Source of the DNA: Schaalia georgiae DSM 6843
Lineage (GTDB): Bacteria; Actinomycetota; Actinomycetes; Actinomycetales; Actinomycetaceae
NCBI RefSeq assembly: GCF_000429245.1
Contig: NZ_AUBM01000011.1
Span: 97,044-161,043, forward strand
DNA length: 64,000 nt
Reading direction: 5' to 3'
The notes below the pieces were generated by a model. The model was not told where the DNA came from. It ran no database searches and saw nothing but the letters and a program-made list of their open reading frames with translations. How positions within the stretch are numbered: the first letter of the stretch is position 1; every line of letters starts with the position of its first letter. This document shows, one piece after another, positions 55,019 to 63,781 of this stretch. Both the position numbers and the translations under genes were made by a program.

Positions 55019-55429
55019 CTATTGTTTCCGTGACTCGATCACCTCTTGGGCTGCAAATGTTGCGTTTAGCGCCCTGGGGAATCCGCAGTACACAGAAGCA
55101 TGCAGGATGGCTTCTCTGATTTCTTCGGGGGCTATCCCAACATTGAGGGAAGCGCCCACGTGTACCTTCAGCTGTGCTTCACACCCGCCCAAGGCGGTGA
55201 GGGCACCGAGGGTTACGAGTTGGCGGCTTCGTGGATCAAGACCAGGCCGGTCATAGATATCGCCGAAGGCGAAGGCTGCGATGTGGTGGCCAAGAGCGGG
55301 GTTGGCAACTGCTAGGGAATCCATAACACGGTGCCCTGCGGCCCCATCGATGTGGGAGAGGACATCCAGTCCCCGGTTGCGGCGTTCGAGGTTTTCTGAT
55401 GTCTCAATGTCGTATTGCTTAGTGGTCAT
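55019..55429 (-). CDS. Carboxymuconolactone decarboxylase (CMD) family protein
   Basis: A 136-residue all-helical protein with RSRQLVTLGALTALGG, HVGASLNVGIAPEEIREAILHASVYCGFPRAL, the standard CMD signature. True 4-carboxymuconolactone decarboxylase is a protocatechuate-pathway enzyme, but no other pathway gene is present, so another CMD role (e.g. redox/peroxide-related, controlled by the MerR regulator) is as likely. ATG 55429 overlaps the MerR gene stop by 11 bases, so the two are translated together. Codon use here is less G/C-biased than in the housekeeping genes. Confidence 0.82.
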   Translation of the reverse strand: MTTKQYDIETSENLERRNRGLDVLSHIDGAAGHRVMDSLAVANPALGHHIAAFAFGDIYDRPGLDPRSRQLVTLGALTALGGCEAQLKVHVGASLNVGIAPEEIREAILHASVYCGFPRALNATFAAQEVIESRKQ

Positions 55430-55889
55430 GGCTTAGCATTCCTTCCTGATAGATGGCGATTTTGTATTCAGTGGCTGCGAGGGAAATCTGTAACTGTTCG
55501 ATCTTGTGGCGCAGCGCGTCGCGGTGTTCCAGCAGCAGTTTGAGGCGTTCATCGGTGGTGGAGTCGCCTGCTTCAACGAGGTGTATGTAGCGTTGGAGCT
55601 CGGATATCGACATGCCGGATACTCGCATTCGCGTGATGAACACCAGTCTGCGTACAGCTGCAGCATCGTATTGCCGATAACCGGATTGGTCTCGGCCAAC
55701 CGTTACCAGGCCGGCTCGTTCGTAGTAGCGCAAGGTGTGTGGGCTGACCTGTAAGTGCTCCGCGACGGTGGATATGTCCCAATGGATGGTGTCGTCGTCA
55801 CAGGCCAGGTCGCGCAGGGCTTGCACGTTGATGGCGCCAGGGGGGTCTACTGCCAGGCGCAGTGCTTTTAATAGTTGATCGTCCATCAT
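55419..55889 (-). CDS. MerR-family transcriptional regulator
   Basis: A 156-residue regulator. Unusually the winged helix-turn-helix is preceded by ~38 residues (MMDDQLLKALRLAVDPPG...). The DNA-binding domain reads WDISTVAEHLQVSPHTLRYYERAGLVTVGR, with RQYDAAAVRRLVFITRMRVSGMSISELQRYI, and a coiled-coil dimerisation helix follows (TTDERLKLLLEHRDALRHKIEQL). No metal-binding cysteines are present. It probably controls itself and the CMD gene. Starts at 55889 or 55886 are equally good; both have weak ribosome binding sites. Confidence 0.88.
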   Translation of the reverse strand: MMDDQLLKALRLAVDPPGAINVQALRDLACDDDTIHWDISTVAEHLQVSPHTLRYYERAGLVTVGRDQSGYRQYDAAAVRRLVFITRMRVSGMSISELQRYIHLVEAGDSTTDERLKLLLEHRDALRHKIEQLQISLAATEYKIAIYQEGMLSHDH

Positions 55890-56599
55890 GTTTGCGATGC
55901 TAAACCTGTGAGCATGCTCTAAGGCAAGACCAGGACACGGCCCCCATTGGTGGTGGACATCCGCGGGCCTCATTATCCTGGCGGCTCACCCATAGATCAT
56001 CATTGGTGGGGCCGGGGCTAGTTGTTGTGGGGTGTGAGGTTGTTGTCGTGGGGTAGCGGCCCCTGGCAGGATGTGGAGTGTCGAAGTCCGTGTCCTGGTC
56101 CAGGAGGCCGTTACCATGTCCCACCCTAATGCGCCGTTGACCGTCGGGGGCGCCATGTGCTGGCTCCCCAGCGGCCGATGGGCGCACGATCAGCCACGGG
56201 GCGACTTCCCACGTGGATCCACACGCCACCGCGGAGGAGGGGCCTCGTAGGAGCGCGCTCTCGTGCTGCCCCCGGCGGCCGTGGGCGCGCAGAAGTGGGC
56301 ACCCATCCGACGGGTTGTGAGCCCCCGATCGTGGGCATGCGGTTGACTGGGCGGGCGCCCTGACACCGACGACCACGACATGGGGCCGGGGAGGCAATAA
56401 TGGCCCGCCACCAGCACCAGGCGCGCCACCACCGATGGAAAACGCGAGCACTCAAGCATTCCGCCAATTGGTGCGATTTCTGGGGTAAAAGGTCCTGGAG
56501 TGAAACAACGATGACTGGGCAACCATGACATATGGCACAGTCTCCTCCGGGTTAGTTGCCACTGTCACATCGGTGTGGTGTGGCTAATACTTGAGAGCC
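55890..56599. other. Long intergenic region before the ABC transporter
   Basis: About 710 bases with no gene I can support. Composition is mixed, with stretches of short palindromes (e.g. GTGGATCCAC near 56213). The two long readings across it have no recognisable domain and shadow-like composition. The last ~100 bases are AT-richer and should hold the ABC promoter; no well-spaced pair was found. The region may be the remains of a lost gene. Confidence 0.35.
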
Positions 56600-57541
56600 A
56601 TGAGCACAGAACACACCACCGCAGTACACCCACCGCGCGCGAAGAGGCGCGCACGAGCGGTCTCAGTGGAGGAGGTGACGAAAGACTACGGGAAGGTCCG
56701 CGCCCTCAACGCCCTCAGTCTGGACATCCCCAGGGGCCAGATCATGGCGCTGCTCGGTAAGAACGGCGCCGGGAAGTCCACTCTGATCGACATCATCCTC
56801 GGCCTGCAGGCCCCGACCTCGGGCGCCGCCCGCGTATTCGGCCTGGCGCCCCGCGACGCGATACGGCGCTCCCTGGTCGGCGTCGTCCTCCAGACCGGCT
56901 CTCTGCCCGTCGATTACACCGTGGCCGAGGCTCTCCACCTGTTCGGCTCCACCCACGACACCCACGTGGACTACGGGACCATCCTCGAGGAGACACAGCT
57001 GGCCCACATGAGCGGACGGATCATCCGCAAGCTCTCCGGCGGCGAGCAGCAGCGCGTGCGCCTCGCACTGGCCCTCCTGCCCGACCCCCACCTGCTGATC
57101 CTTGACGAGCCCACCGCGGGCATGGACGCCACGGCCCGGCGCGAGTTCTGGGACGTCATGCGCACCCAGGCCGAACGCGGCAGGACCATCGTCTTCGCCA
57201 CCCACTACCTCACCGAGGCGCAGGACTTCGCCGAGCGCACCGTCATCATCAAAGACGGCTCCGTCATCAAGGACGCACCCACCGATGAGCTGCGCCGGAT
57301 GAACCGCAGTTTCCACCTCACTGTCGACGTGGATCCCGGTGCCGGCCCCCGCCTCGTCGAACAGCTCCGCGCCGCCCCCGAGGCAGGGGCGTGGAAGATC
57401 TCGACCGAAGGAGGGCGGATCGTCGTCGACGGCGATGACACCGACCCTGCGGCCCGCATCCTGCTGTCCCACCCAGAGGCGCACGGCCTCGAGATCACCG
57501 CGTCCTCGCTGGAGGACGTTTTCACCTCGCTCACCGCGTGA
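56600..57541 (+). CDS. ABC-2 type exporter ATPase
   Basis: A 313-residue nucleotide-binding protein. Walker A GKNGAGKST at residues 53-61, Q-loop VVLQTGSLPVD, signature KLSGGEQQRVRLAL, Walker B HLLILDEPTAGMD and switch His in FATHYLTEAQ. The C-terminal extension (~220-313) is typical of drug/lipid exporters of the DrrA/CcmA kind. ATG 56600 gives MSTEHTT; an in-frame upstream start at 56591 adds three residues. It forms a pair with the permease 29 bases downstream. Confidence 0.93.
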   Translation: MSTEHTTAVHPPRAKRRARAVSVEEVTKDYGKVRALNALSLDIPRGQIMALLGKNGAGKSTLIDIILGLQAPTSGAARVFGLAPRDAIRRSLVGVVLQTGSLPVDYTVAEALHLFGSTHDTHVDYGTILEETQLAHMSGRIIRKLSGGEQQRVRLALALLPDPHLLILDEPTAGMDATARREFWDVMRTQAERGRTIVFATHYLTEAQDFAERTVIIKDGSVIKDAPTDELRRMNRSFHLTVDVDPGAGPRLVEQLRAAPEAGAWKISTEGGRIVVDGDDTDPAARILLSHPEAHGLEITASSLEDVFTSLTA

Positions 57542-57570
57542 CCGCGCCGCCAGCACTATAAGGAATCACC

Positions 57571-58371
57571 ATGTCGTCCTCCACAGTATTCACCGACGAA
57601 GCAATCTCCCGCCGCGCCCCGTCCTCGGGGTTCAAAGGATTCGGCGTCCTCACCTGGTTCACCTTCTGGAAGTTCATCACCAACCCGATCACCATCAGCT
57701 TCTCCCTGGTCCTCCCGATCCTCATGTACCTGATCTTCGGATCGGGCCAGAGCTACGCCCAGAACTGGGGCGTCCATGGCAATGCCGCCGCCTCCGTCCT
57801 GGCGAACATGACGACCTACGGCGTCGTCCTGGTCGCCTCGTCCATGGGCGCCAACGTGGCTCTGGACCGCACCATGGGGATCTCCCGCCTCTTCGCCCTC
57901 ACGCCCATGCGCTCCTCCGTCAATATCCTGGCGCGCCTGGTCGCGGCCGTGGGCGCTGGAGTCATTGTCGTGGCCATCGTCTACGCCGTGGGGGCCCTCA
58001 CGGGAGCGCAGATGGAGGCCTCGGCGTGGGTGCTCACACCGGTCATTATGCTCCCCGCCTCCATCCTGGCGGCTGCGATCGGACTGGCCGTCGCCTTCAC
58101 AGTCCGATCCGACGGCGCCTACGCGGCGTCCAGCGCGGTCATCCTGCTCAGCGCCGTGTGCGCGGGCATGTTCATGCCCCTGAGCATGATGGGACCCGTG
58201 TTCTCGGCCATCGCCCCGTTCACGCCCCTGTACGGCATCACGAACATGGTGCAAGTCCCCCTCCAGGGGCTCGACTCCTTCCACTGGGTGGACCCGGTGA
58301 ACTTCGTCGTGTGGACCGTGTTGTTCGTGGGCATAGCGGTGTGGGGGCAGCGCCGCGACACGAACCGCTAG
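57571..58371 (+). CDS. ABC-2 type exporter permease
   Basis: A 266-residue membrane protein with six hydrophobic segments (first ITISFSLVLPILMYLIFG, last FVVWTVLFVGIAVWG) and the ABC-2 motif around MFMPLSMMGPVFSAIAPFTPLYG. Preceded by TATAAGGAATCACC (ribosome binding site AAGGA). It forms the transport channel for the ATPase just upstream. The exported molecule is unknown. No two-component genes are adjacent. Confidence 0.9.
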   Translation: MSSSTVFTDEAISRRAPSSGFKGFGVLTWFTFWKFITNPITISFSLVLPILMYLIFGSGQSYAQNWGVHGNAAASVLANMTTYGVVLVASSMGANVALDRTMGISRLFALTPMRSSVNILARLVAAVGAGVIVVAIVYAVGALTGAQMEASAWVLTPVIMLPASILAAAIGLAVAFTVRSDGAYAASSAVILLSAVCAGMFMPLSMMGPVFSAIAPFTPLYGITNMVQVPLQGLDSFHWVDPVNFVVWTVLFVGIAVWGQRRDTNR

Positions 58372-58430
58372 TCGGACCGCCGCGGAACCGCGGACAGGGG
58401 GCGCCGCGGAACGAACCGCTGGTGGGGCCG
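58350..58430 (+). repeat. Partial duplication of the permease gene 3' end
   Basis: The segment GCGCCGCGACACGAACCGCT at 58350-58369 recurs at 58401-58420 as GCGCCGCGGAACGAACCGCT (two changes), each followed by a similar GTCGGACC/GTGGGGCC. The first copy is inside the stop end of the permease gene; the second is outside. Confidence 0.6.
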
Positions 58431-58438
58431 AGGACGGG

Positions 58439-58464
58439 CGCCGGGATCCGAGAGGGACCCGGCG
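58439..58464. terminator. Hairpin between convergent permease and subtilase genes
   Basis: CGCCGGG (58439-58445) and CCCGGCG (58458-58464) with a 12-base loop; weak but placed to serve both transcripts. Confidence 0.4.
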
Positions 58465-58486
58465 TCCGCGCCTGCTTGGCTCGGCG

Positions 58487-58920
58487 TCAGCCGGTCCACG
58501 CCCCGGAGGACGAGAACTGGTACCACGCGCCGTCGATCCACTTCCACCCCGTGGCCATCGCGCCCGAGGGGGAGAAGTAGTACCAGGTCCCCCCGACGTC
58601 GGCCCATCCGATCGCCATGGCGCCGGAGGCCGCGAGGTAGTACCAGGTCCCACCCTGGTTGAGCCAGCCCATCGCCATCGCGCCCGTGCCGGAGGAAAGG
58701 TAGTACCAGGTGCCGCCGACGTTGGCCCACCCCTTCGCCATCGCCCCAGAGGGCAGATGGTAGTACCACGAGCCGGCCTCGCTCACCCATCCGGTGCGCA
58801 TGTAGCCCGAGGCGTCGAAACGGTAGGTCGCGCCGTCGATGACCATCGACGTCGACGACGGCCACGAGCCGTCGGAGAGGCGGTACCACCACCCGTGGGA
58901 ATCGTGCGTCCAAGCGCCCG
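58487..58920 (-). repeat. Coding repeats: cell-wall module of the subtilase
   Basis: The lead-in (SDGSWPSSTSMVIDGATYRF, GYMRTGWVSEAG) and units such as VGGTWYYLSS and GAMAMGWLNQ repeated about six times. Same module as in the fucosidase and the HtaA-like protein. Confidence 0.85.
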
Positions 58921-61900
58921 AAGTGGTGCCCGGGAAGCGCACGACCGCCTTGTCAGAGGGGTTCGCGCCCCAATCCCACGCGAGTACGTAGGGCTCGGAC
59001 GGGGCGGCGCCCTTTCCGTGCTGCGCCTCCCACGCGGCCTGCAGCGCCGAGGCGGACACCTCGAAATGGTAGGTGTGGGATCCGTCGGGGTTCACTGTCC
59101 CGTCGTCGTTGACCAACTCGCGGTAGTACCACGTCCCGTTGGACGGGTCGTGGAAGTCGAAGGCGGCCAGGGGCGAGGCGTCCGTGACATCGAAGGCGAC
59201 CTTCGCCCCGGCCCCCTCGCCGCTCACGCCCCTGACCGTGACGCGTGGGGCCGTGGTGTCCAGCGCGAAGTCGTAGGCGATCGCGTGCCGCGTGGGGGAG
59301 GGGCCGGAGGTCGTGGCGGCGATGGTCAGCGTGTACTTCCCGTCGGGCAGACCGGCCACCTGCTTGTCCTCGGAATCGAACACCGGCGCCAGGTGGTAGG
59401 ACTCAGCGCGGGAGACGGTCCCATTCGCGTTGCGCACCGACTTGTAGTTCTGGTAGTTCCTGTACTCCAGGACGGTGGTCCCCGCCTCGTTCGTGTACGT
59501 CGAGGTCAGAGTGTGCACGCTGCGCAGCAGACCGGTGCGCGGCTCCGCGCGGCGCGTCGCCAGGGAGGAGGCGGCACGGGAGACGACGTAGCGCCCCGGA
59601 TCCGGGATCGTCTCCGTGTTCTGCGGCGCGAAGGGGTTCGCCCCCAGGGACCGGCCCGTCCGCGAATCGACGAACGCCGAGGGGTAGATGTGCGCGGGCG
59701 AGGCGGCGGCGTCGCTCGCCTTAGCGTCGAAGACGTCGGCGGCCCCCCACGACCCGTAGAACCCCAGGTAGGGCACCGACAGATCGGGGCCGGACCCGCC
59801 CTGAGCGGCGAGCCGCACGAAACCGTCGATGAACGTGCCCTTCGGGGCGTTCGCTGCGGCGTAGGAGGCGAAGTCGGCGCCCGGGGAGACGGACACCGTC
59901 ACGGACGCCTGCCCGGAGGCTGGGACGGCGAGCGTCGCGCCCTCCCCGCTTCCGGCCACGGCCGCCCCCGAGTACGACACCGAGATGCCCCTGCCGCCCC
60001 AATCCTTGCTGCGCAGCGTGAAGAACCCGCCTTCGACGGCCTCCGACAGCGCCTGCGAGGACAGGGCGTAGGACTTCGCCGAATCGGACAGGTTGTGCAC
60101 GGTAATGGTGAAGGACCAGCCCGCCGTCCCGTCACCGAGGTCCGCCTTCGGGCGCGAGGGCTCGGCCGCGCCGTCCACGGTCGGGTACACGGGGGAGGTC
60201 GTCGCCGCCAGGGCGTCCACCAGGCCCGCGCCCTGCTTGCGCGGCGAGTAGAACGCCCCGGTGCCCTGGTCAGCGTCCACCAGGGGGTGCGCCGTTCCCA
60301 TGATGAGGCTCTGGGCGACTCCCATCCTCTCCGCCGCGCTCATGCTGGCGAAAAGGGGGTCGGTGTTCACCCTCTCGAGGACGATGGCGGAGATGCCCGC
60401 CATCTGCGGAGTCGCCATCGACGTGCCCGAAGCCTGATCGTAGGCACCGCCCGGAACCGCTGAGACAACCCCGCCACCGGGGGAGGCGATCTCCGGTTTG
60501 AGGCGAAGATCCGGGCTCACCCCCCACGCGGAGAAGTCGCTCGCCTTGTACGCGCCGTTCGCCGGGGCGTTGTCCACCGACGCCACCGCGACCGCGGAGG
60601 AGTAGGTGGCAGGCTCGTCCATGACCGACGAGTCAGGGTCCGAGGCGTAGGGGAGGTTCTTACCAGAGTTGTTGCCGCGCCCCGCCGAGTACGCGTTGCC
60701 CGCGGCCGCGTCCACGGTGACCCCCGCTTCCTGCAGCCTCGCGTAGACCGTCGAGTAGAGGGAATCGGCGGCGTTGTCCATGCCAGCCGACCACCCGATG
60801 GACAGGTTGATGACATCGGGTCGCAGAACCGCCATGTCGTCGAGCGCCGCCAGCACAGCCGAGTCCGGCAGCGAGCCGTTCCCACTGCGCGCCACCTTCG
60901 CGACGATGATCTGCGCGCCCGGCGCGGTGCCCCGGATCCTGTCGGCGTTCGCGGCCGCGATCCCCGCCACGTGCGTTCCGTGGAAGCCCCCGGCACCCGA
61001 GGAGGGCGCCACATCCGCGTCATCATCGGCGTAGTCGTAGGCGAAGGGGATCTTGTCATTGACGTAGCGCCCGTCCTTGCCCTCGCCGAGGCGGGGGAGG
61101 GCCTGCTCGACATCCGCCCGTTTGAGGGCCGTCTTGGAGGCGTCGACCGCGCCGGAGAACGCGGGGTGGGCGACCTCGAGCCCGGTGTCGAGGAACGCGA
61201 TGACCCTGCCCTCGCCCTTGTGCGGCACGCGGTCCATTCGCATCATCTGGTGCGCCGACCGGTTCGACGGGTCGATCCCCTCTGCGGCCAGGGAACCCGC
61301 TGTGCCCTCCACGTTCCCCGAGTCGGCCGCCGGATCCTGGGAGGGCGCGGCGCCGCTCGCCGGGGCGCCGGACGGTGCATCGTCCCCGTTGGAAGCCGTG
61401 CCGCCCGAGGACGGGGTGTCCGCGGGGGAAGGTGCGTCGGCGGGGGAAGGCGAGCCGGCCGCACTCGCGGAGCCGGAGCCGGCGGCGCCCGCCTCGTGGG
61501 CCGGGCTGCTGTTTCCGGAGGGCCCACCGGGCTGTTCGGACTCGTCGGTCTCAATGTGGCCCTCGCGTTCGATGAACGCGGACTTCACGCCGTCAACGCC
61601 CTGGATCACGGGGAGGGCCGCTGCCGGAGCATCGATTGCGACTCCGATGAACACATTGCGGTAGTCGCGCGCCCGGGTGACCGCTGAGCCGCCCGCCGCC
61701 GCTGAGGGCACGGACGCGGCGACGGCCTCGCCGATCCGGTCGACCATTTCGTCGCAGTCCGACTCCGAGACTCCGTCCTCGAACTGGACGATGATGCGCA
61801 CGCCCTCGTCCGGCGCGTGCCCCCCAGTGCCGTCCGGCTCGGCGGCATCCGATTGGGTGTCGTCGACGGGCCCGGGGCCTGTCCCGTTCTCGTAGTCGGC

Positions 61901-62074
61901 CTTCGAGGTCAGCGCGGTGTCGGCGGCTGCTTGGCTCGTGGCCGGTGACCCCCGCCCCTGATCGTCCTCTCCAGGCGGTGAAAACGCCTGCGCGGGCAGC
62001 GCCACAGCGGAGGCGAGGAGAAGCGAAGATGAGGCGATGAGGGACGCGAGGGCGTTCGTTCTCCGCGTTGGCAT
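58487..62074 (-). CDS. Secreted subtilisin-like serine protease (S8) with cell-wall repeats
   Basis: A 1195-residue exported protease. ATG 62074 is decided by AAGGAGAACTC upstream. Signal peptide TNALASLIASSSLLLASAVALPAQA. An inhibitor-type propeptide (~95-170; VRIIVQFEDGVSE, GVKSAFIER), a Ser/Pro/Ala-rich insert, then the catalytic domain with Asp296 (FLDTGLEVAHPAF), His368 (GTHVAG) and Ser552 (GTSMATPQMAG). A PA-like insertion is not seen. Fn3-like domains (~640-1040) resemble lactocepin/C5a peptidase relatives. The end is the lead-in (WTHDSHGWWYRLSDGSW) plus ~6 GW-type repeats. Expected to cleave host proteins at the cell surface. Confidence 0.92.
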   Translation of the reverse strand: MPTRRTNALASLIASSSLLLASAVALPAQAFSPPGEDDQGRGSPATSQAAADTALTSKADYENGTGPGPVDDTQSDAAEPDGTGGHAPDEGVRIIVQFEDGVSESDCDEMVDRIGEAVAASVPSAAAGGSAVTRARDYRNVFIGVAIDAPAAALPVIQGVDGVKSAFIEREGHIETDESEQPGGPSGNSSPAHEAGAAGSGSASAAGSPSPADAPSPADTPSSGGTASNGDDAPSGAPASGAAPSQDPAADSGNVEGTAGSLAAEGIDPSNRSAHQMMRMDRVPHKGEGRVIAFLDTGLEVAHPAFSGAVDASKTALKRADVEQALPRLGEGKDGRYVNDKIPFAYDYADDDADVAPSSGAGGFHGTHVAGIAAANADRIRGTAPGAQIIVAKVARSGNGSLPDSAVLAALDDMAVLRPDVINLSIGWSAGMDNAADSLYSTVYARLQEAGVTVDAAAGNAYSAGRGNNSGKNLPYASDPDSSVMDEPATYSSAVAVASVDNAPANGAYKASDFSAWGVSPDLRLKPEIASPGGGVVSAVPGGAYDQASGTSMATPQMAGISAIVLERVNTDPLFASMSAAERMGVAQSLIMGTAHPLVDADQGTGAFYSPRKQGAGLVDALAATTSPVYPTVDGAAEPSRPKADLGDGTAGWSFTITVHNLSDSAKSYALSSQALSEAVEGGFFTLRSKDWGGRGISVSYSGAAVAGSGEGATLAVPASGQASVTVSVSPGADFASYAAANAPKGTFIDGFVRLAAQGGSGPDLSVPYLGFYGSWGAADVFDAKASDAAASPAHIYPSAFVDSRTGRSLGANPFAPQNTETIPDPGRYVVSRAASSLATRRAEPRTGLLRSVHTLTSTYTNEAGTTVLEYRNYQNYKSVRNANGTVSRAESYHLAPVFDSEDKQVAGLPDGKYTLTIAATTSGPSPTRHAIAYDFALDTTAPRVTVRGVSGEGAGAKVAFDVTDASPLAAFDFHDPSNGTWYYRELVNDDGTVNPDGSHTYHFEVSASALQAAWEAQHGKGAAPSEPYVLAWDWGANPSDKAVVRFPGTTSGAWTHDSHGWWYRLSDGSWPSSTSMVIDGATYRFDASGYMRTGWVSEAGSWYYHLPSGAMAKGWANVGGTWYYLSSGTGAMAMGWLNQGGTWYYLAASGAMAIGWADVGGTWYYFSPSGAMATGWKWIDGAWYQFSSSGAWTG

Positions 62075-62114
62075 GAGTTCTCCTTGAGTATCGACCCGTG
62101 GGATCACCGGGATG

Positions 62115-62129
62115 CCGCCGGTACGGCGG
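62115..62129. promoter_or_regulatory. Inverted repeat in the subtilase leader
   Basis: CCGCCG-GTA-CGGCGG, a perfect 6-bp stem 41-55 bases before the subtilase start. It may be a 5'-UTR hairpin or an operator; no further support. Confidence 0.25.
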
Positions 62130-62248
62130 TCATGAGAGCAATGGACTAAGCATAGTGCCAGTGAATGCCAACGTTGACCGGTTGGACGACGGCCGATGGC
62201 CGGTCCGGCGGGCGTTCACCAGTTGGTCCAGCGGGGCGGGCGCTGGCC

Positions 62249-62316
62249 GGTCCCGTGGGTGTTCGCCGACGGGTCCTGTGGGTGTTGGCCGACCGGTTCC
62301 GCGGATGGCCGCCGAC
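62249..62316. repeat. Three imperfect 23-bp tandem repeats upstream of the subtilase
   Basis: Units start at 62249, 62272 and 62295, each close to GGTCCCGTGGGTGTTCGCCG. Units 1 and 2 agree at 20 of 23 positions, units 1 and 3 at 18. They lie in the 296-base gap between the DUF6318-like gene and the subtilase and are non-coding. The two-helical-turn spacing could suit a repeated operator. Confidence 0.6.
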
Positions 62317-62370
62317 GGAAGCCGTCTCGTCTTCGTCGCCGTCGTGTACCGATCCTGTGGGCGGTCCCGC

Positions 62371-63684
62371 TCAGCGGGCGTAGGCGTCGGCGGGGTTGGT
62401 TGGTTCGTCCTCGTCAGCGCTGCGGTCCGTTGGGGAGCTTCCGGTTGTCCCTGGTGCAGTGGTGTCGGGGCCGGTGTCCTGCTCTGGTGCGGTCCTGTTC
62501 GTGGGGGCGCCGTCAGGGGGTTGCGGCGCTGGAGGAGTGGGAGCCGGGGGCTGGGATGGTGGTGTGGTCGGCGGCGGGGTCGTTGGCGCAGGAGCCTTCG
62601 CCACGGGTGGCAGCCAGTCGGGACGGGGTGTGGATGGGGTGGGGACGACTTCGCTGATCAGCCACCTGTTCCCGTCCCAGCGGACCGTGATCTCGAATGT
62701 CGCCTTCTCGATATAGGTGAAGCGTTGGAAGTGGCCGTGCGTGTAGATGTCGGGGGTGCGTTGGGTTGTGGTGAGGGTGGTGGTGTGGGTGTTGGGTGTG
62801 GTGGGTGGGGGTGTTGTGGTGTTGGTGTTGGTGTGCCAGGCGTTGGCGGCCCATCCTCCTGTGGTGTAGGTGGTGGTGGTGTCGGTGGTGGTTTGGGCGC
62901 ACCATTGGCATTCGGGGGCGGATAGGTCGTGCAGGGGTGTGGTGTCGCCGGTGTTCCAGGTGTAGTCGGCCAGGGCGAGGGCGTGGTAGGCGGTGGCTTG
63001 TGCTCCGTTGGGGGTGTTCTGGTTGTTTCCTGCTGGTGGGGTGGGGGTTGTGGGCGCGGGAGTGGGGTAGGGGGTGGGGTTGGAGTCGGCCCCGGTGGGG
63101 TATCCGTTGACGGTGGCGGGCCCGGGTGGGGGCAGTGGGGGGTTGGTCCAGTGCCATAGGAGGGCCGAGGCGGTGGCGGAGGCGAGCAGGGTGAGGGCGA
63201 GGGCGGCTCCGATGTGGGCCAGGCGGCGTTGGTCGTGTGTGAGGGGGCCGCGGTGGTTCTTCCAGTCGTCTGCGCCGATCCACGCCCCGCTGGTGTAGAA
63301 CCAGTGCTGCCAGGGCTGGGCGGGCCCGGTGGGGCGGGCGCGGTGCAGGAGGCGGGCCAGGGGCCCGGGGCGGGGTGTGGTGGCGGCCGGGGGTTTGGCG
63401 AGTTCGTCGAGGGCCGCCAGGGCACTGGCCGGGGGCCCACCGGGTGTTTCGGGCCCATCACGGCCGGCCGTGCCGGGGTCTTGGGGGCCGGCCGTGCCGG
63501 GGTCTTGGGGGCCGGGGCGCGCGCCTGCCGGCCCGTCCGGCCCGGCGGGGTCGGGGGGTGTCTTGCGGCGCGGGGCGAACGGGGTTCCGGGAGCGCCAGG
63601 CCCCATCAACGCCTCCCACTCCGCGTCCAAGGGGTCGTCTTCGCCGTACGGGCTGTGCGGGTCGTTCGGGTCGTCGTGGGCCAT
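62371..63684 (-). CDS. DUF6318-type membrane protein, Pro/Thr-rich
   Basis: A 437-residue protein. The first ~140 residues are acidic and Pro/Gly-rich, with GPQDPGTA repeated twice; a single membrane helix lies near 165-185 (IGAALALTLLASATASALLW). The outer part has AYHALALADYTWNTGDTTPLHDLSAPECQWC, close to the DUF6318 pattern seen in actinobacterial lipoproteins, followed by Thr runs (DTTTTYTTGG) and a Pro/Thr tail. GGAGG on the minus strand precedes the ATG. Thr is written mostly as ACC/ACA and the bias differs from neighbouring genes, suggesting either composition constraint or acquisition. Function unknown. Confidence 0.7.
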   Translation of the reverse strand: MAHDDPNDPHSPYGEDDPLDAEWEALMGPGAPGTPFAPRRKTPPDPAGPDGPAGARPGPQDPGTAGPQDPGTAGRDGPETPGGPPASALAALDELAKPPAATTPRPGPLARLLHRARPTGPAQPWQHWFYTSGAWIGADDWKNHRGPLTHDQRRLAHIGAALALTLLASATASALLWHWTNPPLPPPGPATVNGYPTGADSNPTPYPTPAPTTPTPPAGNNQNTPNGAQATAYHALALADYTWNTGDTTPLHDLSAPECQWCAQTTTDTTTTYTTGGWAANAWHTNTNTTTPPPTTPNTHTTTLTTTQRTPDIYTHGHFQRFTYIEKATFEITVRWDGNRWLISEVVPTPSTPRPDWLPPVAKAPAPTTPPPTTPPSQPPAPTPPAPQPPDGAPTNRTAPEQDTGPDTTAPGTTGSSPTDRSADEDEPTNPADAYAR

Positions 63685-63781
63685 CGGCGTGCCTCCATCG
63701 CAAGGGTCCCCACCACCACGGCCCGCGCCGAGCGCGGGTCGGACTGCCGGGGCCTGGGTCGTGTTGTGCGGGGTTGTGGGG

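Noticed and set aside
55900..56467. Open readings of 110-180 codons in the gap before the ABC transporter
   Set aside because: Random-looking Gly/Pro/Arg composition, no conserved motif and overlapping readings on both strands.
62760..62900. GT-rich direct repeats that look like a microsatellite or CRISPR-like array
   Set aside because: They are the coding strand complement of Thr-rich sequence in the DUF6318-type gene; no regular repeat-spacer structure.
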